NCBI GenBank assembly: GCA_963714125.1
Contig: OY970234.1
Coordinates: forward strand, 496,001 to 560,000
Direction: 5' to 3'
Origin: CAWCAW01 sp963714125
GTDB lineage: Bacteria > Actinomycetota > Acidimicrobiia > Acidimicrobiales > UBA8190
Length of the DNA stretch: 64,000 nt
Shown: in pieces, positions 45,473 to 54,670 of the stretch
How the letters are laid out: each line of letters starts with the position of its first letter
How positions within the stretch are numbered: the stretch's first letter is position 1
Made by a program: the position numbers and the translations under genes
Notes under the pieces: generated by a model
What the model was told of the DNA's origin: nothing
Database searches by the model: none
The model's input: the letters and a program-made list of their open reading frames with translations, nothing else

Positions 45473-45539
45473 TCTTGGGGCTGACCATGGCGATCGGGTG
45501 CTCGGGGATGCCACCGTCGTGGGAGTAAGGGGGATTCAC

Positions 45540-47984
45540 ATGCACCGTTCTGGTAGCCGTCGGACTCGGCGTGTGTCGCGGAGGTTGGCCGGCATCGGGG
45601 TCGCCGTCGCCTGCCTGACGCTTGGTCCGGCCGTCACGGCCATCGTCCCGTCCTCTGTCGCCGGAGCCTCAACTGGCCTACAAGGCGGTGGATCGGTCGA
45701 TGAAGCGTGGCTCACCGGTGCTGGTGCGGGCGATGCCATAACCCTTCTCCAAAACGGATCTGCTGTCGTCGTGGCCGACAATCCCGGCACCGCCGATGCG
45801 CTCGGGTCGTTGATCATCCGCAACCTGACACCGGGCTCGGGATACACGTGGGACGACACGACGGCCGACACGACCTTCGGGCCATTCTCCGTACTCGCAC
45901 CCGGCGCCAACCCAGCCACCGACTCCACGCTTTATACCAACCAGGCCATGCACCAAGGGATCAACTACATCACCATGCGCGACGGCATCCAGCTGGCGGC
46001 CACGGTGCGCTATCCCTATCAAAAGACGTGTAGCTCGACGGCCCCCTGTCCGACGGTCATCGAGTATTCCGGGTACGGCACGGCCGGCCCCACCGATCCC
46101 ATCCCGTTCCTTATTTCCAGTGCTTTCGGTACCACGTGCACGGACTGCGGCGATGCCAACCTGCTTCCCGACGGCGCCACCGACGTGGGCGCGGTGCTGG
46201 CCCGTATGGCTGGTTTCGCCACCGTAAGCCTGCAGATGCGCGGGACGGGGTGCTCCGGGGGTGCATATGACCTGTTCGGCTACCCATCGGACTACGACGC
46301 CTACGACGCCATCGAGATCGTGGCCCATCAAGACTGGGTGGCCAACAGCAAGGTTGGCATGGTGGGGATCAGCTACTCGGGGTTGTCCCAACTTCCGGCC
46401 GCCGGCACCGATCCCCCGGGTCTGGCCGCTATCACCCCACTGAGCCCGACCGACGACCTCTTTTCAACCGGTTACCCCGGTGGCATCTTCAATGACGGAT
46501 TCGCCGCTTCCTGGATCGACCAGCGCATCGACGATGCCATGCCGGCGGCAGAGTTGAGCGACGGGCAGCTGGCGCCGCTGTCGAGCACTCCGGTATCTGG
46601 TGTCGGTCAACCGTGGGTCTATTACGAGATCGATGCTGAGCTAGCGGCCAGTGGGTCCTCTCAGTGCTTGGCCAACCAGGCCCTGCACGGTCAGTCGGAA
46701 AGTCTTTCGACCCTGGTGGGTCCGGCCATGGTGGCCCCCGGGACGGGAACGGGCCGTGATCCCTCCCTCTTCGACCGCCGCTCGATGAGCCAGTGGGCTG
46801 CGCACATCACAGTGCCGGTGTTCTACGGCGCCGCCATGGAAGATGAGCAGACGGGACCCCAGTCGACGGCACTTCTCTCCGCACTGCCTAAGCACACGCC
46901 CGTGTTCGCCAACATCGTCAACGGGGGGCACATCGACTCCACCGATCCCCAGATCATCAGCCGGTGGCTCGAGTTCCTCGACATCTACGTGGCCGACAAG
47001 GTGCCGACGGCTCCGACCGGACTCGAGGGTGTGATCCTCGACACCTTCACCAGCACGGCGTCGGGAACCTCGGCCCAGGCGCCGTTACCGGCCATTCGGT
47101 TCACGACCGCCAAGAATGTGAACAAGGCCAAGGCGGAGTTCGTCAAGGGCACACCGCACGTCGAGGCTCTCTTCGACAGCGGAGCCGGCGCGGTGGGGGC
47201 GGGCGACCCGCAGTCGACGTATTCGGCCGGTTTCAAGAAGTGGCCCCCGCCGGGCAAACTCACGACTCTTTACTTCGGCTCGGGCGGGTCGCTCAACGCC
47301 GCCAAGCCCAAGTCGTCAGGGAACGCCTCGTTCACCCTCGACCCGTCAGCGCGGCCTTCGACGAGCCTTCCGCCGGGCAACAACGCCTGGGCGGCCAACC
47401 CCGGTTGGGACTGGACCACGGTGCCGGCCGCGGACGGGATCGCTTTCCAGACGGCTCCGTTCGCCACGGACACCACCATCGTCGGGCCGGCCACTGTCGA
47501 CCTGTGGGTGGAGTCGGCCACACCGGTCGAGGACTATCAAGTCAGCGTGACCGAAGTGCGGCCGTCGGCGACCCAGGAGGAGTACGTGACCTCGGGGTTC
47601 TTGCGTAGCTCGAACCAGGTCGACAACAGCGACTCGACCAAGCTCTTCACCGACCCGAACTATCTCGCCTCCGATGCCGGCAGCTTGTCGCCGACGTCGT
47701 ACACGTTGGTGAAGATTCCTGTCGATCCGATCGAGCACACCTTTAGGGCGGGAACCGAGCTCCGCATAGTGTTCTCGGCGCCCGGTGGCGACCGTCCCAG
47801 TTGGGAGTTCGACACCCTCGACACCGACCAGAGTGCCACGGTTGGGTTCGGAGGGAAGGTGGCCTCGGCCCTGGTCGTCGACACGGTGCGCGGTGTGACA
47901 GCAACATCGACGTTGCCTACCTGCGGGGCGCTGCGTGGGGAGCCGTGCCGGACCTACCAGGCCGAGGGAAACCAATCGCCGTAG
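45540..47984 (+). CDS. Secreted S15/CocE-type hydrolase (X-Pro dipeptidyl-peptidase-like)
   Basis: 814 residues from the ATG at 45540, with ggagtaagg upstream; the longer open frame overlaps the TupA-like gene. A signal peptide (RLAGIGVAVACLTLGPAVTA) is followed by an extension to about residue 135. The alpha/beta-hydrolase core has the block DGIQLAATVRYPYQ, MRGTGCSGGAYDLFG, SKVGMVGISYSGLSQLPAAG with the nucleophilic Ser, and NGGHIDSTDPQ with the probable catalytic His. A PepX-C/galactose-binding-like C-terminal domain begins near residue 550. The family hydrolyses peptides, esters or amides such as cocaine; this substrate is unknown. Confidence 0.88.
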   Translation: MHRSGSRRTRRVSRRLAGIGVAVACLTLGPAVTAIVPSSVAGASTGLQGGGSVDEAWLTGAGAGDAITLLQNGSAVVVADNPGTADALGSLIIRNLTPGSGYTWDDTTADTTFGPFSVLAPGANPATDSTLYTNQAMHQGINYITMRDGIQLAATVRYPYQKTCSSTAPCPTVIEYSGYGTAGPTDPIPFLISSAFGTTCTDCGDANLLPDGATDVGAVLARMAGFATVSLQMRGTGCSGGAYDLFGYPSDYDAYDAIEIVAHQDWVANSKVGMVGISYSGLSQLPAAGTDPPGLAAITPLSPTDDLFSTGYPGGIFNDGFAASWIDQRIDDAMPAAELSDGQLAPLSSTPVSGVGQPWVYYEIDAELAASGSSQCLANQALHGQSESLSTLVGPAMVAPGTGTGRDPSLFDRRSMSQWAAHITVPVFYGAAMEDEQTGPQSTALLSALPKHTPVFANIVNGGHIDSTDPQIISRWLEFLDIYVADKVPTAPTGLEGVILDTFTSTASGTSAQAPLPAIRFTTAKNVNKAKAEFVKGTPHVEALFDSGAGAVGAGDPQSTYSAGFKKWPPPGKLTTLYFGSGGSLNAAKPKSSGNASFTLDPSARPSTSLPPGNNAWAANPGWDWTTVPAADGIAFQTAPFATDTTIVGPATVDLWVESATPVEDYQVSVTEVRPSATQEEYVTSGFLRSSNQVDNSDSTKLFTDPNYLASDAGSLSPTSYTLVKIPVDPIEHTFRAGTELRIVFSAPGGDRPSWEFDTLDTDQSATVGFGGKVASALVVDTVRGVTATSTLPTCGALRGEPCRTYQAEGNQSP

Positions 47985-48059
47985 GGCTTCTGACCACAGC
48001 CCGGCGAGGGCTCGGGTCAGGGTGAGAACTCAAGCCGTCCTCGACGCGCCGAACGGGTA

Positions 48060-49346
48060 GTGGGCGTGTCCGTTTCGCCGATGCCCCCCGTGGCCGTCGG
48101 GGTCGCCTTGCCGTGGGATGCGCCGGTCGAGAATCCGGTGGCGGCCTTGGCCGAGACACGCCGTGCGTTGGGTGACACCTTCGTGGTGCACAGCGGGGAC
48201 GACCAGTACTTGTTCACGTTCTCGCCGGTCGGCGTGGCCTCGTTCTACGCCCTGCCTGAGGACCGCGCCAGCAAGGGAGTGGCCGATTGGCGCATGCTGC
48301 GCCGGAAGCTTCCCGACGAGATGTTCGCCGGCCGACGCACGATGCCGCACCAACTCTTCGGGCGCGATGACGTCACCAGCTACCTGGCCAACGTCGAACG
48401 AGCGCTGGACGCGACCGTCGACGAGCTCGGTGCGTCAGGCGAGGTGGAAGTGTTCGCTCTGACCGCACGCCTCGGCCATCGAGTGGGGTTGGCGTCGTGG
48501 GGAGGTCCTGGCTCGGACCGCGGTGATCGATTCAATCGGCTGGCTGAGGCATTCGGGGTCTTGGACGCAGCCGAGTCCTTCGTGCACCCCGATGCCATGG
48601 CGGCCATCGCGGCGTCGGACAAGCGCGCCGAGCGATCTGCGCTCGAAGTGATCGTGGAGCTGATCGGTGAGGCCGTCGATCAACTGCCGGGATCTGAGTC
48701 TGAGCACGAACTGTTCACCCGGATCGCCAACCGGTGGGCCACCGAGTCACCGGGAGAACGACGGATGGGAGTGGCTCTCGATGTCGCCTTGATCCATCTG
48801 GCTTCCATGTCGAACCTGTTTGCGGCTATCGGGTGGCAGCTCATCGACTTGTTCGAACACCCCGACGAAGCGGCGCGCATCAGCACCGGCGACGAGGCGC
48901 TGGCGCGGCGGTGTGCGCTGGAATCGACGCGACTGGCCCAGCGCTCGATCATGGCGCGCTATGTGCTCGCCCCGGTGGCGCTGGATGTGGGCACGGCTGT
49001 GTACGACGTTGCCGCCGGAGTCACCGTCGCCACCCTGCTTCCCTTGACCAACACGAGCGCCGGGCCAGGTCTGGACCGATGGGATCCCGACCGCTGGAGC
49101 GGCCGGCGTTTGGCCGATTCGTCCCCACTGGCGGCTGTCGAGCTCGTGACGACCTTCGGCCACGGCCGCCACACGTGCCCGGCTCAGTCCTTTTCACTGG
49201 CCGCTATGACGAGCGCGGCCGCCCGACTGTTGGCATCCTTCGAATTCGTTCCTCAATGGCGGGGCCGACCCGGGCCGGTCAACGCACAGATCGGCGGGGT
49301 CGCCCGCGCCGCCGGGCCGTGTCTTGTCCGCTACCGACGAAACTGA
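48060..49346 (+). CDS. Cytochrome P450 with atypical I helix
   Basis: 428 residues from a GTG at 48060 (a second GTG lies 6 bases on). The heme-ligand motif TFGHGRHTCPAQSF has the F-x-x-G-x-x-x-C form, with Ala instead of the last Gly. ESTRLAQRS supplies the K-helix E-x-x-R. The I helix reads VALIHLASMSNLFAAIGW, so the usual (A/G)-G-x-(D/E)-T acid-alcohol pair for O2 activation is missing; Asn stands near the Thr position, as in CYP7/CYP8-type enzymes. It may carry out isomerisation or a non-standard oxidation. No membrane anchor; redox partners are not encoded nearby. Confidence 0.85.
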   Translation: MGVSVSPMPPVAVGVALPWDAPVENPVAALAETRRALGDTFVVHSGDDQYLFTFSPVGVASFYALPEDRASKGVADWRMLRRKLPDEMFAGRRTMPHQLFGRDDVTSYLANVERALDATVDELGASGEVEVFALTARLGHRVGLASWGGPGSDRGDRFNRLAEAFGVLDAAESFVHPDAMAAIAASDKRAERSALEVIVELIGEAVDQLPGSESEHELFTRIANRWATESPGERRMGVALDVALIHLASMSNLFAAIGWQLIDLFEHPDEAARISTGDEALARRCALESTRLAQRSIMARYVLAPVALDVGTAVYDVAAGVTVATLLPLTNTSAGPGLDRWDPDRWSGRRLADSSPLAAVELVTTFGHGRHTCPAQSFSLAAMTSAAARLLASFEFVPQWRGRPGPVNAQIGGVARAAGPCLVRYRRN

Positions 49347-49477
49347 GGTGCTCCTTGGTCGCATAAAGCTCGCATGCGGGTTGCAGGGCCGCAATGGGAC
49401 GAGATTTGGGCCCAGGATTTCGGTGCCATCACGAGGGTCCTTGTCGCCGAGTCGTTCGGCGTTGCAGTATCTAGTCA

Positions 49478-50320
49478 ATGCGGAGGAATTTCGGGGTATG
49501 CGTTTTGGCAATAGTCGCAGTTGGGATTACCGCTTGCGGCGGTGGTCCAAGTAAGGCAGTTCGATCGACGTCCACTACAACGACGACGCCTTCGTCGACC
49601 CAAGTATCGGTGCAACCCTGCCCGGTCCCCGCATCGGATTACACCGGGACGCACCTGAGCCCTCGACCCACGCCGGGGACTTTGGCTTTGCCAAGTGATT
49701 TTGCCCCTCCCCACGGAGCGAGTTTGTTCGGGTGGGTCATTGGGGGCTCATCAGCGTCCTACCTCATCGCACCCTCTACCGCGACGTGTCAGGGCTATTT
49801 CGGGAGTTTCAATGGAGAGGCGACGATGACAGCCACCGTTGGTTCTGACATGGACCAAGGGTTGGAGGTGGTACTCAGTGCGGGCGGAGCCGGCGCCTAT
49901 ATGGGCCTGGCTTGCCCCTATATCGGTGCCGTCCAGGCCGCCCTGCAAGCGTCCGCAGGGCGCGGCTATATCCCCCGCGCTTGTACCCATCCGGCGGCCG
50001 ACGTCGTGCAAAAGATATCGACAGGAACGACTGGTATCTACGCGGCTGTTATCAGGGTCCCGGCGAAAGTAACGGACCATACGTTCGTGATGTCGGGTGA
50101 GGGCGTCTCAACCGTGGCCCTGTTCCTCGCACATGTGACGCGATTTAGTTATGCCAATGGTCTCATGATCGACTGCACTCTGCCCTCGGCTGAGCAGAAC
50201 ATTTGCAACACAAGCATGCGATTCTTTCTCGCCGATCAGTCAGGCATCAGTGCCGTCGTCCACCCGAGCAATCTCAGCCGTATGGCGAACGCAGTCACGA
50301 CGTTTGTTACCAAGCGTTGA
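49478..50320 (+). CDS. Lipoprotein of unknown function
   Basis: 280 residues. A signal peptide with lipobox VGITACGG places the lipidated Cys at about residue 20, followed by a Ser/Thr-rich linker (STSTTTTTPSSTQ). The mature domain has several Cys and reads FGWVIGGSSASYLIAPSTAT, then MDQGLEVVLSAGGAGAYMG. I do not recognise a family. It is probably on the outer face of the membrane. It stands alone on the plus strand and converges with the GT-C-like gene. Confidence 0.75.
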   Translation: MRRNFGVCVLAIVAVGITACGGGPSKAVRSTSTTTTTPSSTQVSVQPCPVPASDYTGTHLSPRPTPGTLALPSDFAPPHGASLFGWVIGGSSASYLIAPSTATCQGYFGSFNGEATMTATVGSDMDQGLEVVLSAGGAGAYMGLACPYIGAVQAALQASAGRGYIPRACTHPAADVVQKISTGTTGIYAAVIRVPAKVTDHTFVMSGEGVSTVALFLAHVTRFSYANGLMIDCTLPSAEQNICNTSMRFFLADQSGISAVVHPSNLSRMANAVTTFVTKR

Positions 50321-50454
50321 GGGCGCTCGCCAGGTATATTCGAATTGATGAGGTGACCGAGTGGTCGTCTCGGCCCCCAGGTCAAGTACGCGCATTGCGT
50401 TGTTGATCCGTCCACGATCATCGCGACCTGGTCCGCGCCCCGCGCCGAGATCCT

Positions 50455-52014
50455 TTACGTGGCCTGGCGCGTCGCGGGACGGCGGCTGGGCTCCAAGGGC
50501 GCTTCCGTGGCGACAGGGGCGCGCTCCGGCTTGCCCACGACCACGAGTAAGGCGGTGATGCCCGCGATCTGTATGGTCCAATAGGGGAGCCAAGTGAGGT
50601 TCCATTGAGAAGCCACCGACGTGAAGATGGCCAGTGAAGTGGCGGCCGCCAGGCGCCAACGGCTACATCGGGTTGCTACGACCATCGCCAGGGCCAATGC
50701 TGACCATGGATAATAGGCAGCGAGCGCAGACTCGGTGTACGAACGCAGCGCCAGTGCTATCGCGCATGCAAAGACCAAGAGTTCAGGGCGCTCACGCCAT
50801 CGCTTGGCAGCCCAAACACCTACGAGGACGGCGATGAGCACGGCCAACACCCGGCCAGGACCGCCGCCCACTGCCAATGAAGCGCCATGGCCCGAAATGT
50901 GTGGCGACAAAGCGGTAAATGGAGTGGCGTGGTTACCTTCGGTGTAGTCCGTTTGTTTTATTATTTCGTTATAGACGTCAGAGAAACTGACAATGGCCGG
51001 GACCAAGAGCAGAACGGCGCCTGGAAGTATTGATCGGATCGTCATGGCCAGCCATCTCCGTGGCCCCGCCATGGCGAAAAGTACCGGAAGCATGACAACG
51101 ACGAGGGGCTGGAACGCCAGCGCAGCGCCAAATAACCAACCGGCGCCAACGAAGCGGCGGTCGAGTGCAAGAGTGAAGGCATATACGGCGAGTGATAGGG
51201 CAATGACATCTTCGGGATGCCCCCAGTTCACGATCACGTTCCAAAGCAATACCGCCTCGACAACGGCGAGGAGGGCTCGGCGCGTTTTAGACACCCCGAG
51301 CCGTTCGGCGAGGGCATCGAAGGAGAACAGCGCTACGCACGAAAGAAGCAACGAGTAGGTCCCAAAAGCGGCGGCCCACTGTGGTCGTGACACTAAAAGC
51401 TTGCCCCCGGACACGAACACTCCGGGCCCCAGAAAGGGCTTTATGTTGCGCGGCCAGTCGCCAGGGTAACCGACGGTAAAGTGCGTGAAGACGTAGGTAT
51501 GTTGCCCTACCACCTTTAACAGAGTGGTGTGAAAGACATTGCTCAAGGCTCCGAGGGGAGCCATCAAGATGATGATCCCAGGCATCTCGCCCACGTGGCT
51601 GCTATAGATCTGGCTCCAATGCCCATGGCCCAGTTGGATGGCGGACAGATAGGTGAAGGTGGGGTCATATGGGATTACCCATTCGGACGGTATGTGCCGG
51701 ACCACAGGTCCCCACAGAAAGAAGTAGCAGAGCCCTAAACAGACGTAGGCGATCGAGATAACGATGGGCCAGGTACGGCGAGCGAGGTGGTCGGTTAGCC
51801 AGCCGACAACAGAGTGCTGTTGAGGAGAAGGCTTTTGAGGAGAAGGCTTTCGAGGTTTCGGCTCGGCTCTTGGTCGTCCCCGATTCCGCCCCTGCGTGCC
51901 TGTCACAGTGCCCGTTTTTCCGCGGTTGCTGACAGGTTTGGATGACTCAACACGCCGTGAGGGGCGTGGTGAAGACTCGAGCCTCCTTCGCCCGTTTTGC
52001 CTCGACGAACTCAC
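50455..52014 (-). CDS. Polytopic membrane protein, GT-C/DUF2029-like
   Basis: 519 residues. The first about 75 residues are basic, Pro-rich and probably disordered in the cytoplasm. About 10 to 12 hydrophobic segments follow, starting with WPIVISIAYVCLGLCYFFLW. The early periplasmic loop WVIPYDPTFTYLSAIQLGHG, LLWNVIVNWGHPEDVIALSL and AAYYPWSALALAM resemble mannosyltransferase-like GT-C proteins of actinobacteria (GT87-type) that use polyprenyl-phosphate sugars. The assignment is by overall topology and the acidic loop, not by a unique motif. The radical SAM island begins divergently 300 bases away. Confidence 0.6.
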   Translation of the reverse strand: MSSSRQNGRRRLESSPRPSRRVESSKPVSNRGKTGTVTGTQGRNRGRPRAEPKPRKPSPQKPSPQQHSVVGWLTDHLARRTWPIVISIAYVCLGLCYFFLWGPVVRHIPSEWVIPYDPTFTYLSAIQLGHGHWSQIYSSHVGEMPGIIILMAPLGALSNVFHTTLLKVVGQHTYVFTHFTVGYPGDWPRNIKPFLGPGVFVSGGKLLVSRPQWAAAFGTYSLLLSCVALFSFDALAERLGVSKTRRALLAVVEAVLLWNVIVNWGHPEDVIALSLAVYAFTLALDRRFVGAGWLFGAALAFQPLVVVMLPVLFAMAGPRRWLAMTIRSILPGAVLLLVPAIVSFSDVYNEIIKQTDYTEGNHATPFTALSPHISGHGASLAVGGGPGRVLAVLIAVLVGVWAAKRWRERPELLVFACAIALALRSYTESALAAYYPWSALALAMVVATRCSRWRLAAATSLAIFTSVASQWNLTWLPYWTIQIAGITALLVVVGKPERAPVATEAPLEPSRRPATRQAT

Positions 52015-52315
52015 TCGCCCCCCGTATCGTCACGGCTTTGAGAAAAGCGTAACCTACCAAAGACGATCGATTTCGGCGGTGGGTCAGAACTGACCGATAA
52101 CCCATGACGGCTGACACGTTTGAGCTGTGCCGCCGCCTCGTCCGTTCTGCGGTCTGCGGGCCTTTCGACGAGGCCATCGCCCCGGTGGCGGAGCTCAGCC
52201 AACTCGGAGCTTGGGCGTCGCCCTGTGACGTGCTGCTATGCCGCGTCTATGCTGCGTTATAGGGGACGGGGAACAGGAGAAAGGTGTTACCTGTTGGTCT
52301 CCGGGGGGAAGGCAC
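52015..52315. other. Intergenic region at the edge of the radical SAM island
   Basis: 301 bases hold the promoter of the GT-C-like gene, a 52-codon open frame (52104-52262, MTADTFELC...) and the conserved leader block of the first radical SAM gene. The 3' end of that open frame (CDVLLCRVYAAL then stop) can also be read in the leader of the third copy, and with Phe as the last residue in the second, so either a leader peptide or simple DNA conservation is possible. Confidence 0.5.
52215..52266 (+). promoter_or_regulatory. Conserved leader block of radical SAM copy 1
   Basis: Contains two tandem 11-bp units, CTATGCCGCGT (52236-52246) and CTATGCTGCGT (52247-52257), then TATAGGGG. The same block precedes copies 2 and 3. 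Homology with copy 3 extends over about 125 bases, from GAGCTCAGCC at 52191 to the start codon, including the ribosome binding site ggggggaagg. Could be promoter plus operator. Confidence 0.65.
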
Positions 52316-54103
52316 ATGGCGGCGGATTTCCATGCGAACGGAGTTCTTGACTCGCTTTCCGACGCGCCGACGGTCTGCCTCGTTCGAGCTCCCGCGGCGG
52401 AGACCGTCCGGTTCAGCAGCGTAACGATCGCCCCGCCCCTGGGCCTGGCCTACATCGCCGGTGCCCTGGAGGCTGCCGGGGAACGAGTGGCCGTAGTCGA
52501 CGCCGTCGCCTCGGCTCCTGACAGCGTTCGTCGCTACCACAAGGGCTATCTGATCGGCCTCTCCTTCGACGAGATCGCGGCACGGATTCCGAGCGGTGTG
52601 AGCTTCGTCGGCATCTCCGTTATCTTCACCCACGAGTGGCCTTCCGCGGTGCGTCTTATCGACGCCATCAAGCGACGCCACCCCGACGTGCCGGTCATCC
52701 TCGGAGGCGAGCATGTCAGCTCGATGACCGAGTTCTGCCTACTCACCTCCGCCGCCGATGTGCTTGTGTTGGGCGAGGGTGAGGAGACGGTCGTCGAATT
52801 GCTTCAAGCGCTGCGTACCAAGCAGCCTCTCGACGATATCGAGGGCATCGCCTATCGCTCGGGCGACGACGTGGTGGTGAACCCACGTCGTCAACGCACC
52901 ACCGATATCGATGCCATCGCCTGGCCCGCCTGGCATTTGTTCGATCTGGACACCTATCACGAGCACCGGTGGATTGGCGGCCTGTACTCGTCCACGAAGT
53001 CCGTGCCCATCTTGGCCACACGGGGTTGCCCCTATCAGTGCACGTACTGCTCGGCCCCGAACATGTGGACGCCACGGTGGATCCCGCGCCATCCGGTGAA
53101 AGTCGTCGACGAGATCCAGTACTACGTTGAACATTTCGGGGCCGGGAACTTTACCTTTCAGGACCTCACCGCCATCATCCGACGGGAGTGGATCGTCGAC
53201 TTCTGCAATGAGCTGCTCGATCGAGACCTGCACATCACGTGGCAGATGCCGAGCGGCACTCGCACTGAAGCCATCGACACAGAAGTGGCCCAGCTGCTCC
53301 GCCGCACGGGCATGATCAGCATGGCCTACGCCCCGGAGTCGGGATCCGAGGAGACTCGGCGCCTCATCAAGAAGAAGATGAAGACTGATCGCCTCTTCCA
53401 GAGCATGCGCGAGACGGTGGCCGAGGGCCTCCACGCCGAGGTCTTCCTGGTGATCGGGTTTCCGCACGACACCGAGGACAACTTGCGGGAAAACCTTCCT
53501 TTCCTCGATGCCATCGCCGATATAGGAATCACCGACATCGGGATCTCCTTCTACATGGCCCTGCCGGGGACACAGATGTTCGACAGCCTGTACGACAACG
53601 GAAAGATCGTTATCAACCAGAAGTACTTCCGCCACATGTTGGCCGCCACCACGCTGTTTCCGACATCGAGCTACAACGAGGACCTCTCCGTTCTGCAGCT
53701 CACGGCATGGAAGTACCGGATGAACCGGCACTTCTACCGGCGCCGACAGGGTATGGAGGCATCGGCAGGTTTGGTTTCTTCGTTGTGGGGTTCGCTGATC
53801 CGCCTACGGAAGAAAGGGGGCGACGAGAGGAGGATCCAGACAGCGTTCCGCTACGGCGTCGTCACCGGCATCAACACAGCCAAGTGCAAGCTCAAGCGTG
53901 GCTGGATGCCACGCGCTGCCGAGAGACGGCTCTTCGAGCATTGGGACGACATCTACCGCCAGGTCCGTGAGAAGAACATTCGCGACGGCGTCCACACGCC
54001 GGCCCCCGCCGACACTCGTCAACTCCATGAGATCAACGTCATCATGCCCTTGAAGGCCGAGCACGGCGCCCGTCGGCGCATCCCGGTCAAGGTGGGGGGC
54101 TGA
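52316..54103 (+). CDS. B12-binding-domain radical SAM protein, copy 1
   Basis: 595 residues from the ATG at 52316 (MAADFHAN), with ggggggaagg upstream. Residues about 15-165 form a cobalamin-binding-like Rossmann domain (TIAPPLGLAYIAGALEAAGE, DVPVILGGEHVS, DVLVLGEGEETV); the DxHxxG lower-ligand motif is not visible, as in many BchE-type relatives. The radical SAM core begins at about 232 with TRGCPYQCTYCSAPNMW: Cys238, Cys242 and Cys245 for the 4Fe-4S cluster. It continues ITWQMPSGTRTEAI, MAYAPESGSEETRR and GFPHDTEDNLREN. The C-terminal about 120 residues are basic. Family members methylate or rearrange unactivated carbons; the substrate is unknown. Close paralogues follow at 56499, 61865 and 63846. 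Confidence 0.92.
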   Translation: MAADFHANGVLDSLSDAPTVCLVRAPAAETVRFSSVTIAPPLGLAYIAGALEAAGERVAVVDAVASAPDSVRRYHKGYLIGLSFDEIAARIPSGVSFVGISVIFTHEWPSAVRLIDAIKRRHPDVPVILGGEHVSSMTEFCLLTSAADVLVLGEGEETVVELLQALRTKQPLDDIEGIAYRSGDDVVVNPRRQRTTDIDAIAWPAWHLFDLDTYHEHRWIGGLYSSTKSVPILATRGCPYQCTYCSAPNMWTPRWIPRHPVKVVDEIQYYVEHFGAGNFTFQDLTAIIRREWIVDFCNELLDRDLHITWQMPSGTRTEAIDTEVAQLLRRTGMISMAYAPESGSEETRRLIKKKMKTDRLFQSMRETVAEGLHAEVFLVIGFPHDTEDNLRENLPFLDAIADIGITDIGISFYMALPGTQMFDSLYDNGKIVINQKYFRHMLAATTLFPTSSYNEDLSVLQLTAWKYRMNRHFYRRRQGMEASAGLVSSLWGSLIRLRKKGGDERRIQTAFRYGVVTGINTAKCKLKRGWMPRAAERRLFEHWDDIYRQVREKNIRDGVHTPAPADTRQLHEINVIMPLKAEHGARRRIPVKVGG

Positions 54104-54113
54104 CCCTCCTGCC

Positions 54114-54143
54114 GTTCGGCCCTCGCCAAGGCGAGAACCGAAC
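54114..54143 (+). terminator. Hairpin after radical SAM copy 1
   Basis: Outer stem GTTCGG/CCGAAC and inner stem CTCGCC/GGCGAG, with short mismatched bulges, start 10 bases after the stop codon. A strong GC stem without a T-run; likely transcription termination or mRNA end protection. Confidence 0.5.
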
Positions 54144-54279
54144 CTGGCTGTTTCCGGTCGGTGAGGACCTGAAAGGGGTGCCGAATGAGTGTGCAACTCC
54201 TCCCACGCTCAGCGGCGACGCTCGAACAGGACTGGCGCCCTGCTTGTCGAGCGACGAGGCGGTGAGGAGAGCCGGGGAC

Positions 54280-54424
54280 CGGACCACGCGCGCATGATGC
54301 TGCTATCGATTGCAAGCCCCGTATCAACGAGGTAGGGATGGAGCTCGCGATCCATAGAGCACTTCAGACCGGAGATGACGTGCTTCGTAGTCTTGCCCTC
54401 CTTGGTGTATCGCTCGACGTAGTG
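54280..54424 (-). pseudogene. IS110-type transposase remnant (C-terminal fragment)
   Basis: Read from 54424 downward, the minus strand gives HYVERYTKEGKTTKHVISGL, then KCSMDRELHPYLV. This is the pattern of the C-terminal end of IS110-family transposases (Y-V-x-R-x-T-x-E-G-K-T-K-x-x-I-x-x-L-K-R-x-x-A-R-E). Only about 48 codons are recognisable, there is no start codon and the rest of the gene is absent. Marks past mobile-element activity between radical SAM copy 1 and its neighbour. Confidence 0.5.
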
Positions 54425-54670
54425 GCTGGTCCTGTGCCTACGTCGACTTTCTCAGGTCGAAGTAATGTAAAGTCCGACGCGTGTCGCCTTCTTCAATGAG
54501 CGCTTCTTCCGGTACTTCATTGCCCGCGACAATGCGCCATTCGTGCCCCAGATCAACTGCCGTTTTAAGTCAGGCGTCTGGTGACAAGCTGGCCCACCGA
54601 GTGGCACGAGCGGCACCGCATCTGAGCGCGTGCGCCAACCTCATCGCCATTAGCGAAGGTCCCCGACAGG

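Larger units (their letters stand above)
54104..54670. other. Gene-poor interval inside the island
   Basis: About 570 bases between copy 1 and the membrane glycosyltransferase. It holds the hairpin, a transposase remnant on the minus strand, and a short coding-like stretch at about 54477-54581 (FFNERFFRYFIARDNAPF) without a start. The interval looks like decayed sequence. Confidence 0.55.
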
